Shown: positions 47,060 through 58,124 of the stretch, in pieces | Layout of the letters: the number at the start of each line of letters is the position of its first letter | Position numbering within the stretch: position 1 is the stretch's first letter | Source: Orientallactaga sibirica | Taxonomy: Eukaryota > Chordata > Mammalia > Rodentia > Dipodidae | Length of the DNA stretch: 64,000 bases | Direction of reading: 5' to 3' | Assembly (NCBI GenBank): GCA_036365145.1 | Contig: JAEOAD010002765.1 | Span: 55,138-119,137, forward strand | Made by a program: the position numbers and the translations under genes | Notes under the pieces: generated by a model | Told to the model about the DNA's origin: nothing | Database searches by the model: none | The model's input: the letters and a program-made list of their open reading frames with translations, nothing else

Positions 47060-48385
47060 TTCTTTGTTTTTACCTTTTATTTACTTATTATTTGACAGAG
47101 AAAGAGGGTGGGGGGAGAAAGAGATTGAGAATGAGCACGCAGGGCATACAGCTGCTGCAAACAAACTCCAGATGCATGTGCCCCTTGTGCATCTGGTTTA
47201 TGTGGGAAAACCCATTTTGAAATTTGAGCCACTCACATCTTTGCTATGTCATATCCTGGCCATTTGATAATGTTTGGATTTTTGAGGTAGGGTCTCACTG
47301 TAGCCCAGGCTGACCTGGAATTCACTATGTAGTCTCAGAGTGGCCTCAAACTCTTAGCAATCCTCCTTCTTCTGCCTCCCAAGTACTGGGGTTAAAGGCG
47401 TGTGCCCCCATGCCCGGTTTTGATAATGTTTTAGTTGTCAGTAACACCTTTTGGAAGGTACCCTGTTGAGGTAGGGTCTCTCTCTAGCCCAGGCTGACCT
47501 GGAATTCACTAGATAGTCTCAGGGTGGTCTCATATGACAGTGATCTTCCTACCTCTGCATCCCCAGTGCTAGGATTAAAGGCGTGCACCACCATGCCCAA
47601 CAATGTATTTTTTCTTTTTTGCCACACTACAAGTAAGGAGAAAAGAATTAAAACTTCGTGAATGCCACGTTAACTTGGCATATTGCATGATGTAAATGGT
47701 GACTTAGTTAATAGAGGTAGTAGTTTATCTTTTTATGTATTTTTTTTCATTTTTCGAGGTAAGGTTTCACTCTAGTCCAGGCTGACCTGGAATTCCCTAT
47801 GTGGTCTCAGAGTGTCCTCAAACTCACAGCGATCCTCCTACCTCTGCCTCCCAAGTGCTGGGATTAAAGGCGTGGGCCACACCACACCCATCTATTTTTT
47901 TTCTACTATTATTTGAGGAAGGATTTTACTGTGTGGCCTAGGTGGGCTTTGAGCACATGATGATCCTCTTCTGTCAGCTCATCCTCCTGCATGCTGGAAG
48001 TATAGGTGTTTAAAACCATGTCTGGCCAGGGGTGTGAAGAATGTCCATGAATTTCAGTCACTGTTCCTCCTCTTTATTTGCCCCCCCCAGATTATGCTGA
48101 ACATTCTGTTTTCATCCTGGAGCAAGGAAAATATTTATTTATTTATTTAAATTTTTATTTATTGGAGTGGGACCCTACCTTGAAAAGCCAAAAATAAATA
48201 AAATAAAATAAATTTCATGTATTTACTTATTAGAGAGGGGGAGAATGGGTGCACCAGGGCCTCCAGCCACTACAAACGAACTCCAGACGCATGCGCCACC
48301 TTGTGTATCTGGCATATGTGGGACCTGGAGAATAGAACCAGGGTCCTTAGGCTTCACGGGCATGTGCCTTAACCGCTAAGCCCAG
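47060..48385. mobile_element. SINE cluster
   Basis: tRNA-derived minus fragment (47,080-47,200), B1-like minus at 47,277-47,420, 47,465-47,605 and 47,750-47,895, then a tRNA-derived minus element (48,215-48,385) preceded by a short B1-tail fragment (48,165-48,195). The gaps and the stretch 46,811-47,060 hold nothing I recognise. Confidence 0.83.
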
Positions 48386-48590
48386 AATATATGTATTAAC
48401 TGGGTAGGAAATTCCATGCTTTGCCGTCTTCTTGGGCCATCATGCAAGCGGCTGGGTGCATAGCTGTCTGGAGTGACTACAGAGGCTGTTTCGACCACCA
48501 TAGTGATTAGGTGGGTCATGAAAGAAACAAACAAAATAAAGTAAAATAAATGGAAGACACGCTATAAAGGAATGAAGAAACTAGGTCATG

Positions 48591-49200
48591 GGCTGGAGAC
48601 CATGGCCTAATGGTTAAAGGCCTTGGCCTGCAAAGCCTAAGGACTCAGTTTCAGTTCCCCCAGATCCACCATAAAGCCACATGTACAAGGAGATCCATGC
48701 ACCTGGAGGGATTTCTTTCTTTCTTTCTTTCTTTCTTTCTTTTCCTTCTTTCTTTTGCAATGGCTGGAGACCCTGGCACATTCATTCTCTCTCTTAAATA
48801 AATAAATAAATAGGAAAAATTGATTTAAAATAGAACCTAGAAAGCAATTTTTTTTTCCTTTTTCTTTTTATTTATTTATTTTTTGGTTTATTTCAGGTAG
48901 GAACTCACTCTAGTTCAGGCTGACCTGGAATTCACTCTGTGTTCTGAGAACACAGGGTGGCCTCGAACTCAGGGTGATCCTCCTACCTCTGCCTCCCGAG
49001 TACTGGGATTAAAGGTGTGCACCACCACGCCCAGCTTCTTTTTCCTTTTTCAAGCGTTTACTGTACTTGAATGGCAATGCAGGAATATCACAGAACAGAT
49101 GACAATTAACACTTTCATGGAGAATTCGCTTAGCCATTAAGGCAGGTCCTTAGGCTTCACAGGCAAGCGCTTAACCGCTGAGCCATCTCTCCAGGCCCAC
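48591..49200. mobile_element. SINE cluster
   Basis: tRNA-derived plus (48,591-48,815, with (TTTC)n replacing its usual pyrimidine run), B1-like minus (48,870-49,037, with an 11-bp internal 'gttctgagaac' palindrome) and a tRNA-derived minus head fragment (49,120-49,198). 48,386-48,590 is unique. Confidence 0.8.
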
Positions 49201-49358
49201 ATGGTTGTGCTTCTAATGGTTTATAATAAGATCCTACAGAAATCTACACTGTAGCAAGTCTTAACTGTTCCAGCTATGTTCAGCTGTATTTCTTCTTTAT
49301 TTTATTTTATTATTTATTCTTCTTATTCCGTTACTTGTAATATTTTGGATCTTCATTT

Positions 49359-49760
49359 TGGTAAGGTTCGGGATTGACCACAACCACACAAAACAACTCT
49401 GAGGCAAAGATGAAGGCTTTTATTCAGGAAAAGCATGAGCTGCCAGGGCTGGCTCACGAGAGAGAAGCACAGGCCACATGAGTTCCTCAGGTCATGGGCT
49501 TTATAGAGCTTTCTGTGGGGGAAGGTGAGGAAGGGCAGAGCTGAGGGGAGATCTAAGATAGCCAGGCTGTGAAACCAGAACAGTGACCAGGTGATTTACA
49601 AAATAAGGGGGCAGGAAACCATGACCTGGGGGCATTGCAGGCAAGGAGGGGGTGATGGCTGGGCATTTTCTTGAGGAATGTGGATAATCCACTTCCTTAT
49701 GTGTCTGTCGCCATCCTCCTGCCCTTAGTGATTCCATATTAAGACCCGTCAGACCTAACA
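49359..49760 (-). mobile_element. Solo LTR, class I-type
   Basis: Read on the minus strand it begins 'tgttaggtctgacgggtct', has a TATA-like 'ctataaagc' and a polyadenylation signal 'aataaaag', and ends '...ccttacca', a TG...CA element of 402 bp. A 4-bp direct repeat 'attt' (49,355-49,358 and 49,761-49,764) flanks it, which is the length expected for gammaretrovirus-like (class I) elements. There is no internal sequence, so LTR-LTR recombination is likely. The family is unrelated to the three proviruses here. Confidence 0.82.
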
Positions 49761-49894
49761 ATTTTGTCAGTAAACCAAATATAATAAAACTGAGGTATTA
49801 AACTATGCCTATGCAGCATTTTGATTTTCATTAATTATCATGAATTAAATATCCCAGCATGTGTGCTAAAAATTCACACACAATTAAAAATTAA

Positions 49895-50409
49895 AAACCT
49901 AGCCAGGCATGGTGGTGCATGCCTTTAATCCAAGCACTCGGGAGGCAGAGGTAGGAGGATCATCATGATTTCAGGCCACTCTGAGACTACATAGTGATTT
50001 CCAGGTCAGCCTGGGCTAGAGTGAGACCCTACCTCGAAAAACCAGAAAAATAAAAAAGCTAACACCAAAAACCTAGCAGGACATGGTGGTGCTCACCTTG
50101 AATCTCAGCACTTGGGAAGCATAGCTGGGAGGATGGCCGTGCATTCACGGACAACCTGAGAATACATAGTAAATTGTAGGTCAGCCTGGGCTAGAGTGAG
50201 ACCCTACCTCAAAAATAAAAGTGGAGAGATGGCTCAGTGGTTAAGGCGCTGGACTGCAAACCCAAAGGACCTTGGTTTGATTCCCCAGGACCCACATAAG
50301 CCAGATGTACAAGAGGACACATGCATCTGGACTTCGTTTGCAGTGGGTGGAAGCCCTGGTGTGCCCAGTCTTTCTCTCTCTCTCTTTTTCTCCCTCTCTC
50401 TTTCTCTCC

Positions 50410-50481
<72 letters not shown>

Positions 50482-50540
50482 TTCTGCCTCTTTCCCTGTC
50501 TCAAATAAGAATAAAAAATATTTAAAAAGAAAAATAAAAT
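49895..50540 (+). mobile_element. Two B1-like SINEs and a tRNA-derived SINE
   Basis: B1-like at 49,900-50,055 and 50,070-50,218, then a tRNA-derived SINE at 50,220-50,540 whose tail has (TC)n then (CA)n (50,380-50,480). Confidence 0.88.
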
Positions 50541-50759
50541 GAAATAAACCTGCCAGTACCTCATTTCTGCCCCCATCTTCCCATTCACCACCAAATGTGT
50601 AGTCATGTTTTAGATACATGTAGGACACTCTTACGTCACGTGGTGTTCTCCATCAGAAAGGATGACGCGGTGTGCATTCCACCCGTGTGCCTTCCTAGCT
50701 GACTGTGTCTTGTGACATAACGATTTCACACTCGCCATGGACGGCACATGGATTGTCCT

Positions 50760-50880
50760 TTCCGAGAAGGCCAGTTTGCTAGGCCTTGCTCACCTCTTAC
50801 AGAGCACCCATAGAGGTGTCTTGGAATCACAGACGTGCTTTGAGGTGCCAAGGGATTTCCCACAGCAGATGCAGGGAAGG
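50760..50880 (+). repeat. Small repeat X, copy 3
   Basis: 'ccagtttgctaggccttgct' through 'cacagcagatgcaggg'; orthologous in position to 24,660-24,775. Confidence 0.65.
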
Positions 50881-51086
50881 AAGGCCCTCTGGTGACGTCT
50901 GTTTTTAGGGATGCCCACAGCACCAGGTGTGTCATGTGGAGACTGTCCCACTCATCCTGTAGGAATGCCCTCCCTCTTGCAAACGGCTTTGTTTATTTAT
51001 TTATATATTTATTTTTATTTATTTTTGGTTTTTCAAGATAGGGTTTCCCTCTAACACAGGCTGACTTGGATAAAAAGGGTGCTATC

Positions 51087-51420
51087 TAGGGCTGGACAGG
51101 TGGCTTAGCAGTTAAGGGGTTGGACTGCAAAGCCAAAGGACACAGGTTTGATTCCCCAGGACCCACATCCTTGTGCCAGCTGCACAAGGGGGTGCATGCA
51201 TCTGGTGTTCATTTGCAGTGGCTGGAGGCCTGGTGTGCTCATTCTTTCTCCTTCTGTTTCCCTCTTTTTCCCTCTTTCTCTGTCAAATAAATAATAGTAA
51301 AAATTTTTTAAAGGGCCGGGCTTGGTGGGGCACACCTTTAATCCAAGCACTTGGAGACAGGTAGGAGGATCACCATGAGTTCAAGGCCACCCTGAGACTA
51401 CAGAGTGAATTCCAGGTCTG
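51087..51420 (+). mobile_element. tRNA-derived SINE and truncated B1-like SINE (copy B)
   Basis: Counterparts of 25,645-26,015 and 36,045-36,410. The B1-like element ends abruptly after 'gaattccaggt'. Confidence 0.87.
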
Positions 51421-51573
51421 TGCTAAGACATTCGTAATCTCAGAAGTTGTTCCCACTTTTTCTGAAAACACATTGAGAACAAGTCCATCCCAGAACAAAG
51501 GGAAGAAAACTGTGTAGGTCGTGACCTCAGCCTGGAATGGGCCTGGAGGTTTCGATTTAAAAATAATTGTATT

Positions 51574-51728
51574 TAGCCGGGCGTGGTGGCGCACACCTTT
51601 AATCCCAGCACTCGGGAGGCAGAGGTAGGAGGATTGCTGAGAGTTCGAGGCCACCCTGAGACTACATAGTTAATTCCAGGTCAGCCTGGACCAGAGTGAA
51701 ACCCTACCTCGAAAAACCAAAAAAAAAT
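51574..51728 (+). mobile_element. Copy B-specific B1-like SINE
   Basis: 'gccgggcgtggtggcgcaca' with an A-tail. It interrupts the (TTTA)n tail of the next SINE and is flanked by 'ttgtattta' / 'atgtattta'. It is absent at the equivalent site in copy A (36,600), so it postdates duplication. Confidence 0.9.
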
Positions 51729-51734
51729 GTATTT

Positions 51735-52470
51735 ATTTATGTATTTACTTATTTATTTTTATTTATAAGAGAGAGAGAGAATGGATATCAGGGCCTACAG
51801 CCACCATAAACAAACTCCAGATACATGCACCCCCTTGTGCATCTGGATTATGTAGGTCCTGGGGAATAAAACCAGGGTCCTTTAGCTTTGCAGGAAACAC
51901 CTTAACCACTAAGGCATCTCTTCAGCTCCCCCCCTTTTTCAGGTAGTGTCTTGGTCTAGCCCAGGCTGACCTGGAACTCACTATGTAGTCTCAGCGTGGC
52001 CTTGAACTCGGTGATCTTCCTATGTCAGTGGTGGAATTTAAAGGAGTGCAACACCATGCCCGGCTTACTTTGGAAATTTCACAAAGCACCCCAATAGTAT
52101 GCTGTCACGTAAGTGAGACAAAAGGGGGGTGAAAGGTACACAGAAAACACAATAGTGGCTATAAACGTAATATGCCGCTGCCTTCTGGGATCCACAAACC
52201 GATCCACCAATGCAGACTGTGGTTGAAAGTCTGTTTGTCCTGTGCAGAGGCAGTGAGATCCAAGAACTACCAAAATTGATCAACAATTCCAGAAAAGATA
52301 CCTGAACCCCTATCAAAAGATGAGCCAAAAGCCTGGCATGGTGGTGCACACCTTTCATCCCAGCACTCAGGAGCTAGATATAGGAGGATCGCTGTGAGTT
52401 TAAGACCACCCTGAGACGACAGAGTGAATTCCTGGACAACCTGAGCTAAGGCGAGACCCTACCTGGAAAA
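51735..52470. mobile_element. SINEs of copy B left of ERV-3
   Basis: tRNA-derived minus (51,755-51,930), B1-like minus (51,940-52,065) and B1-like plus (52,332-52,470). Between them, 52,065-52,330 is unique sequence shared with copy A 36,990-37,250. Confidence 0.85.
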
Positions 52471-52694
52471 CCAACATAGGACCCACGTGGAGCACATAGG
52501 AATTGATGAGATGAGCCACAGTGCTGCTAGCTTGCAGGGAGAGTTTGAAAACCTGCACCAGTGTGATAGTGAGATACACAAAATGTGTTGAAGCAGGTTT
52601 ATAGAGCTGCTAAGAGCTCACTATTAGAACAGACTTAACACACAGCCACTGATGCCCAGGGAATTGTGTGCAAGAGAAGGGGGAAGAGTCAGAG

Positions 52695-53125
52695 TGCCGG
52701 GGTTTTTTTCCCTCCACCACCAGCCGGTAGAGCATAAGAGAGAGAGAACCGGACCAGCCGCTTCTCTCGAGGCTGAGCGAGAAGGCGGGTGTCGGCGACT
52801 CAAACCCCTTTCCCCCCCAAAACACCGGGGAGAAAAACCACATTGAGCCGCGGAGACCGTCTAAGGCAGAAAAATCTCTCCATTTATTGTCAGGGGAGGT
52901 ATTTATATACTTTGAAGAAGGGGGCGGGAAGAGGGGATGAGAGAAAGGTATAAGGGCCAATAGTATTTCATCACGTCAGCAGCAGCTGGGTGGAGGCAGT
53001 TTCAGCTTAGGTGCTGAGTCAAGGGCAGGTCACAAAACTCTACTCAGGCTCGACTAGGCCTTACCGGGAGTAGGCCAAGATTGGCTGGGCTAACCACTCG
53101 GCTTCACACCGGGCAGGGCCCAACA
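52695..53125 (-). repeat. ERV-3 3' LTR
   Basis: 431 bp. On the proviral strand it starts 'tgttgggccctgcccggtg' and ends '...ccccggca'. TATA-like 'gtatataaat' and the polyadenylation region near 52,880-52,915 (plus-strand coordinates) are present, although the hexamer is 'caataaat'. U3 is almost identical to that of the 5' LTR. Confidence 0.93.
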
Positions 53126-53140
53126 TCTCCCCTTTTTGTT
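53126..53140 (-). other. ERV-3 polypurine tract
   Basis: 'tctccccttttt' on the plus strand is 'aaaaaggggaga' on the proviral strand, directly next to the 3' LTR. Confidence 0.85.
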
Positions 53141-53214
53141 TTTGTAAGAACGGTGGATGGCATAGCCCCTGTCCTAGGTTGTTCCCCTCTGGGAACCTGA
53201 CCCGTCTCTGAGCA

Positions 53215-53640
53215 CTATGCCTCTAGCCCGTTGACCACTCCACGCCCTGTATTAGGTTTTTTCAGCCTGTCTGAGATCTTACCCGTCATTGGTTCAATGG
53301 AGGGCGGGGTAGGGATGTTAGGTGGATAGCCAGTAAGTGGAAAAGCCATTGTCTTTGATTCGCAAACCTGTGGTGCCTTGACCTGATGAAGCTTAATTGC
53401 CTCAAGCTGTTGGTGAATGAATTGTGTAATCTTATTAATTACACAGGGCCCAAGATTAAGGATAATAAGAAGGAGGGGTTCAGGGGGAGGGAGAAGGTAG
53501 GGTAAAGAGCAAGAAGAAGGAGGGGTCCAAGGGGAGGGAGAAGGTGCGATAAAAAGCCATGCATGTAAGCTAGTATATAGCAAGTTGTCTTAGAAGTCCC
53601 AACTCCTCTTCTGTAAATCTTTCTGGAGCTTTTCTGGCTT
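53215..53640 (-). pseudogene. ERV-3 env stub
   Basis: Homologous to the ERV-2 env remnant: Ser/Pro-rich stretch, then 'LLLIILNLGPCVINKITQF' and tail. The open part is 53,215-53,583. A frame change near 53,580 disconnects the N-terminal piece that overlaps integrase. No surface subunit or fusion domain. Confidence 0.7.
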
Positions 53641-55803
53641 CATTCAGGTCTAGTACCATCCACACCTTCAGTTGTTCCTGGGGAAGAAACAGAGGCATAG
53701 TTCTCAGGGGTGGAACACTCCCTGGAGAATTGATTATTATCATCCCCTTGTTGGGGTAAATATTTTAAGTCTCTTGCCGGTACCCAAATAGGTCCTTTTT
53801 CCTCTTGAGGAAAGACACATCCAAATCCTCTCCCTGCTGTGAGGAGGGGGTCTGGTCCCTTCCAGGCCCCAGTTAATGGGTCCCTCCATTTGACCCAGAT
53901 GGAGCTGTAGGTGACAGCTGAGGTCCAATGTTTTTGAAAAGGGGACAAGTGTCTATCTTCTTTAGAAAAATTTAAAATATTTATGGTTAATAATGCCTGT
54001 TTTAGTTGGTCATGTGGGGGTAGAGATTCCCCCTTTTGTTTTTGTAATTGAGATTTGAGAGTTTGATGATATCTTTCCACGATGGCCTGGCCCTGCGGAT
54101 TATATGGGATGCCTGTAGAAAGTGAGATTTTCCAGGTTTGGAGGAAATCTATAAAATTTTTCTTACGAAGCAGGGACCATTATCGGTTTTGATTTGATCC
54201 TGCAATCCAAGGGTGGCAAAGCATTGAAGCATATGGCTAATAGCATGTTTAGTTTTTTCCCCAGCATGTGCTGATGCCCAGCAAGCATGGGAGAAAGTAT
54301 CAACTGAGAGAAAAATATACTTAAGTTTTCCAAATGGAGAATAGTGAGTAACGTCAATCTTACAAAGGTGATTAGGGTGTAGTCCTCGAGGATTGGCTCC
54401 TGTAGTTTGAAGAGGAGGTACCTGGAGGAAAGGTTGACAGGATTTGCAAGTTTGGACAATTTTTTTATGGTCCTTGACTGGCACATGGGGATATTTATGT
54501 TTAAGGTCCCTCCAATTTATATGAGTTAATAAGTGGAAGTGTGTAGCTTCTGAGACTGTATTACATTGAGGCTGAGAGGCCAGTTTGTCAGCCAAATCGT
54601 TTCCTTTAGAGAGGAATCCTGGTAAATTTTGATGGCCTCTGAGATGTTGAAGGAAAATGGGGTTAATTCTTTGTTTAAGTAGGGAGCGGGCTTGAATCAT
54701 CAATGGGGTTATAATATTGGAGTCCAGTCTAATATGGGCCTCAATTAGGTTGGGTAACAGGTTAACAATATAAAGGCTGTCAGAAAATAAGTTAAATGGC
54801 TCCTGAATAGTGTCCAAAGCCAAAACGACAGCAAATAGTTCTTTAAATTGTGCTGATCCTGTGACCTCATGGGAGATTGACTTTATGGGTATAGACTTTT
54901 CTCCCCTCCTTAGGGGAGGATGAACAACTAGGGAAGCTCCCAAGCGCCCCCCATCAGTGAATATGGTAAGAAAATCAGGGTTGGGTTTAGATAAAAAAGT
55001 CTGGGGGGGTCTCCATTCCAACCTAGAGAAGGAGCTCATCCATTTATAAGGACCATAGTGACAATCAATTATACCCAGAAACCCCTCGAGGGCAATAGCA
55101 ACCCTGTTGTTATTTCTCTGAAGCCAAGTGAAGTCTGTTACCTTAAAGGGGGTGACAATTACATGAGGCTCCGTGCCAAACAATCGGACAGAGGTGTCCC
55201 TGCCCTTCATAATGCAGTCTGCAATCTGGTTAGTTATAGAGTAAACTCTGGGGACTCCACCACTGGAGAGGTGAATCCATTGGATGGGTTCTCCTTCCTG
55301 GGCTAATAGCGCAGTGCATAATGTTTCCCCAGAGAAAATACAGAGGGAGATAGGTAAGTTAGGATCAAACCTCTTTAGGACAGCAGCATCAATAGCCCGT
55401 TGTACCTTATGTAGAATTTGTTCATGACGAGGGGGCAAGGTTATCTGAGAGGAAAGAGTAAGAACCTTTAAGAGGTCAAATAAAGGGGGCAGTTCCTCAG
55501 TAGTTATGGGTATCCAGGGCCTCATCTAATTAATTTCCCCCAGCACCTTTTGGAGTTGAGGCAAAGTATAGAATTTTTGAATATGGAGTTGGGGTTTGAC
55601 AGGAGAAACAGTATCAAGGAATAACCTGGAGCCCAAAATCTTGAAGGGAGAGGCAGTTTGAATCTTTTTTGGAGACACCTGTAAAATGGCAAGGCATTTA
55701 GCAGTGAGGTCTTGGAGATCAGATGGGTTGGAATGACCTAAAATAATAATAATAAAACATTAGGTTGATTAATCAAGGAAGAAAAGATATGAGACATGTA
55801 TTG
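53640..55803 (-). pseudogene. ERV-3 pol: RT C-part, RNase H, integrase
   Basis: The longest open frame in the window (55,525-54,149, 458 codons) carries RT connection sequence, RNase H ('FTDGG', 'FKELFAVVLALDTI', 'LFSDSLYIVN', 'HLRGHQNLPGFLSKGNDLAD') and integrase: HHCC ('THFHLLTHINW', 'CKSC') and the first two core Asp residues ('KIDVTHYSPFG', 'IKTDNGPCF'). A 1-nt loss near 54,155 shifts the frame before the Glu-bearing part (54,080-53,640, starting 'MERYHQTLKSQLQKQ'). Upstream, 55,526-55,803 holds an RT fragment in which ~16 nt covering the YMDD active site is deleted (near 55,745-55,760). The codon that is TGA in ERV-1 and ERV-2 is CGA here. Not functional as a polymerase. Confidence 0.9.
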
Positions 55804-55834
55804 TTAGGGTTAATCCAGGGCTGACAGTTAGCAG

Positions 55835-56140
55835 TTTTTTATGATATTGAAGCTTATAGATCTAGGGGAAGTTCCATATAGAGCCATGAAAGAGAGAAAA
55901 AGAAATTAATTAGTCACATAGTACATAGAGCAAAATTATGGTAGTCAAGTCACAGTAAGCTTTAGGAATTTTTGTTAGGTACACTTTGTATATCTTTATA
56001 ATGGAATTTTAAAACATTATTACACCTTAAAATTGGCCCCCAGTGACATTGTCCTTAGTAAGGCAATTGTAGATGTAAACTATAAATTAATAAAATACTG
56101 AATATATTGGGGGACATATATTCAAATTACCATATTTTGT
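55835..56140 (-). mobile_element. Interspersed element in ERV-3, sense-strand G-poor
   Basis: Shares 'gtcccccaatatatt', 'aaagatata', 'caaagtgt' and 'tggaacttcccct' with the element at 62,392-62,740. Where they differ, G in that copy is usually A here on the proviral strand. Confidence 0.72.
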
Positions 56141-56409
56141 CCCTGGCTTTTAATAGATTTATAATAACAGTAACAATAATATTTGGTATAAGGCATAGTA
56201 AGGAGAGAGTAAAACAATTTAAATTTAACCACCATTAGCCATCATTAAACTTTTGTAGTAACCAGAGACTGGCAGTTTTTAGGTTTTTTGTTTTTGATTT
56301 TGTCCCTCCAGCTGGGCAGAGCTGTCAGGGAAAACTTTAATCTCAGGCCAACATTGTATTACCAATTGAGTTAGTTGGGCTTAGTCTTATATTTTATGAA
56401 TTGAGTTAG

Positions 56410-56540
56410 GCAGGCAGAGAGAGAGAGAATGGTCGTGTTAGGCCTCCAGCCACTGTTTACATGGGTACTGGAGGATTGAGCCTTGAATCAGGGTCCTTAG
56501 GCTCTACAGGCAAGTGTTTAACAATTAAGCCATTTCTTTA
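56410..56540 (-). mobile_element. tRNA-derived SINE inside the ERV-3 insert
   Basis: Proviral-sense reading 'atggcttaattgttaaacac' against the common 'atggcttagtggttaagcgc', again with G-to-A differences. The tail toward 56,400 is GA-rich on the plus strand. Confidence 0.75.
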
Positions 56541-56835
56541 TCTTTATGTTAATGGGAAGGCAGTGAAGGGTGGGACAATGGTGTGTAGGATATAGCCATA
56601 TAGACTTGAAAAATAGTGAATGTCCCCACCCGTCTTTTTTATTTTTTAAAGTAAATACTTTGGGTCCCACGGGACACTCAGTTAAGAGCATAGAGGGAGC
56701 GTCTAGAGGCAAAAGGGGTGGGGACGGCAGCGGCTTGCCTCATGGCCTCATGGCAGACCGCCCGCCTGTTCCTAAGATATTTTTTAAGTAAGTTAGGAGC
56801 CCGCCCATCTGCCTCCTTGTTGTTTGGTTGGCCTT

Positions 56836-56882
<47 letters not shown>

Positions 56883-57408
56883 TTTTTGACAAAAGTGACC
56901 AAAAGTGACGCCTGGAGGTGCGGGCGAGGCGCAGACAGTGAGGCTCGGGGCAGTGTTTAGGCCCGGGCTGGAGCCGCAGCTTAGGATGTCGGCAGAGCCT
57001 GGCTGTTGTCCCTCCGCTTGATGTGCGCAAGTTTTGTTTTGTGGACCAGTGGCTTGTGTTCCATGCCTGCGAGGAAAGTTAACCTCGGTTTGTATTTGAT
57101 CATAGTTTACATTCACGGAAAGCTACATGGAGGAGCTGTCCTCCATCAGGGGTTTGAGCATATTTGCCTTAGGCAGTAGTTAGGGGCTGAAAAGATAGTT
57201 GCCCGGTGGCGGTTTGGGTGGCGGCCTTGGGAGAAAGGAGATTTTAAAAGTTAGTTTTAGCCTTTTTTTGCAGTTTTTAAGGGCAAAAATGAACTTTTCC
57301 CTGGAAAAGCCTTTAAGGTTGGCAATTAAGGCAAGGAGGACCGAATTAATCCATGTGGCTAAAACGAAAGTTTTGTTCCAAGCGCCATGGAGGTTTTATT
57401 GTTTAATA

Positions 57409-58101
57409 GTAATATGTATGAGTACAACATAAGCATAAAGTCCCAAAAAATAGTTAAGCATGTTGTAGAATTTTTCTAAGATGGCGCCCCCACTCCAATG
57501 AGGGGGCAGGACACTTTGAGAGTTCTCCAGGTTTGCCTACATGGTGAGCCTCCTCTAGGTTTGCCCACGTGGTGAGTTTCCTTTTCAGGTCTACCCACGT
57601 GGTGAGTTTTGTTTTTAGGTCTGCCCATGTGGTGCGTCCGCCATGAAATGGTGCTTCTAAGATGGCGCCCCCATTCAAATGGGGGCAGGACAAAAATGGC
57701 GGCACCGCAGAAGAGGTCTGTTGGAAACCCAAAAATGAGAGGAAAGAGAAAAGAACAAGAGATGTTGAAGTTTGGGATGGAGTTTTTATTTAAATGAGGA
57801 GGCAAAACGTTTAAAGTCTCCTCTAGGTTTGTCCACGTGGTGTGTCCGCCATGAACATACCTGTTTAGAAATGGCGTCAAACCGGAAATGGAAGGAAAGA
57901 GAAAGGAAGTTGAAGTAAGCACAGATTATAGAAGTAAAGGTTAGAATATTAAATATGAAGATTACCTCATAACTTATGAGGATACACCCGTCAGCAGTCC
58001 GATTAGCCTGTCAGCTTAATTTTGAATTTTTTCTTCGTCACGTTGGCAGTCCATAGTCCGTTTTGAATCCTCACACTTCCTCACACGGGGCACCAGTTGT
58101 T
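57409..58101 (-). promoter_or_regulatory. ERV-3 leader with E-boxes and YY1-like sites
   Basis: Homologous to ERV-2 26,710-27,450. Intact CACGTG at 57,566-57,571, 57,596-57,601 and 57,834-57,839; further positions are decayed (57,536-57,545 'ctacatggtg', 57,624-57,631 'cccatgtgg'). 'aagatggcgcc' at 57,477 and 57,659 and 'aaaatggcggc' near 57,694 are YY1-like in reverse. No gag start remains. Confidence 0.65.
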
Positions 58102-58122
58102 GCACCCCACGTCTGGGCACCA
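58102..58122 (-). other. ERV-3 primer binding site, degenerate
   Basis: The plus strand reads 'gcaccccacgtctgggcacca', where the intact complement would be 'gccccacgttgggcgcca'. It has an extra base and at least one substitution. Confidence 0.75.
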
Positions 58123-58124
58123 GT

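Larger units (their letters stand above)
55804..57408 (-). other. Foreign ~1.6-kb segment inside ERV-3
   Basis: No homology to ERV-1 or ERV-2. Left join: the RT sequence 'tacatgtctcatatc' is preceded by 'accctaacaa'. Right join: leader homology ends at 'catattactatta'. The segment includes an old interspersed element also seen at 62,392-62,740 (here 55,835-56,140), a tRNA-derived SINE (56,410-56,540) in proviral sense, a (TTTA)n run (56,836-56,885) and a GC-rich part (56,890-57,250). A 78-codon minus-strand frame (57,116-56,880, '...TCAHQAEGQQPGSADILS') is unrecognised. It looks like captured host genomic DNA. Confidence 0.8.
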
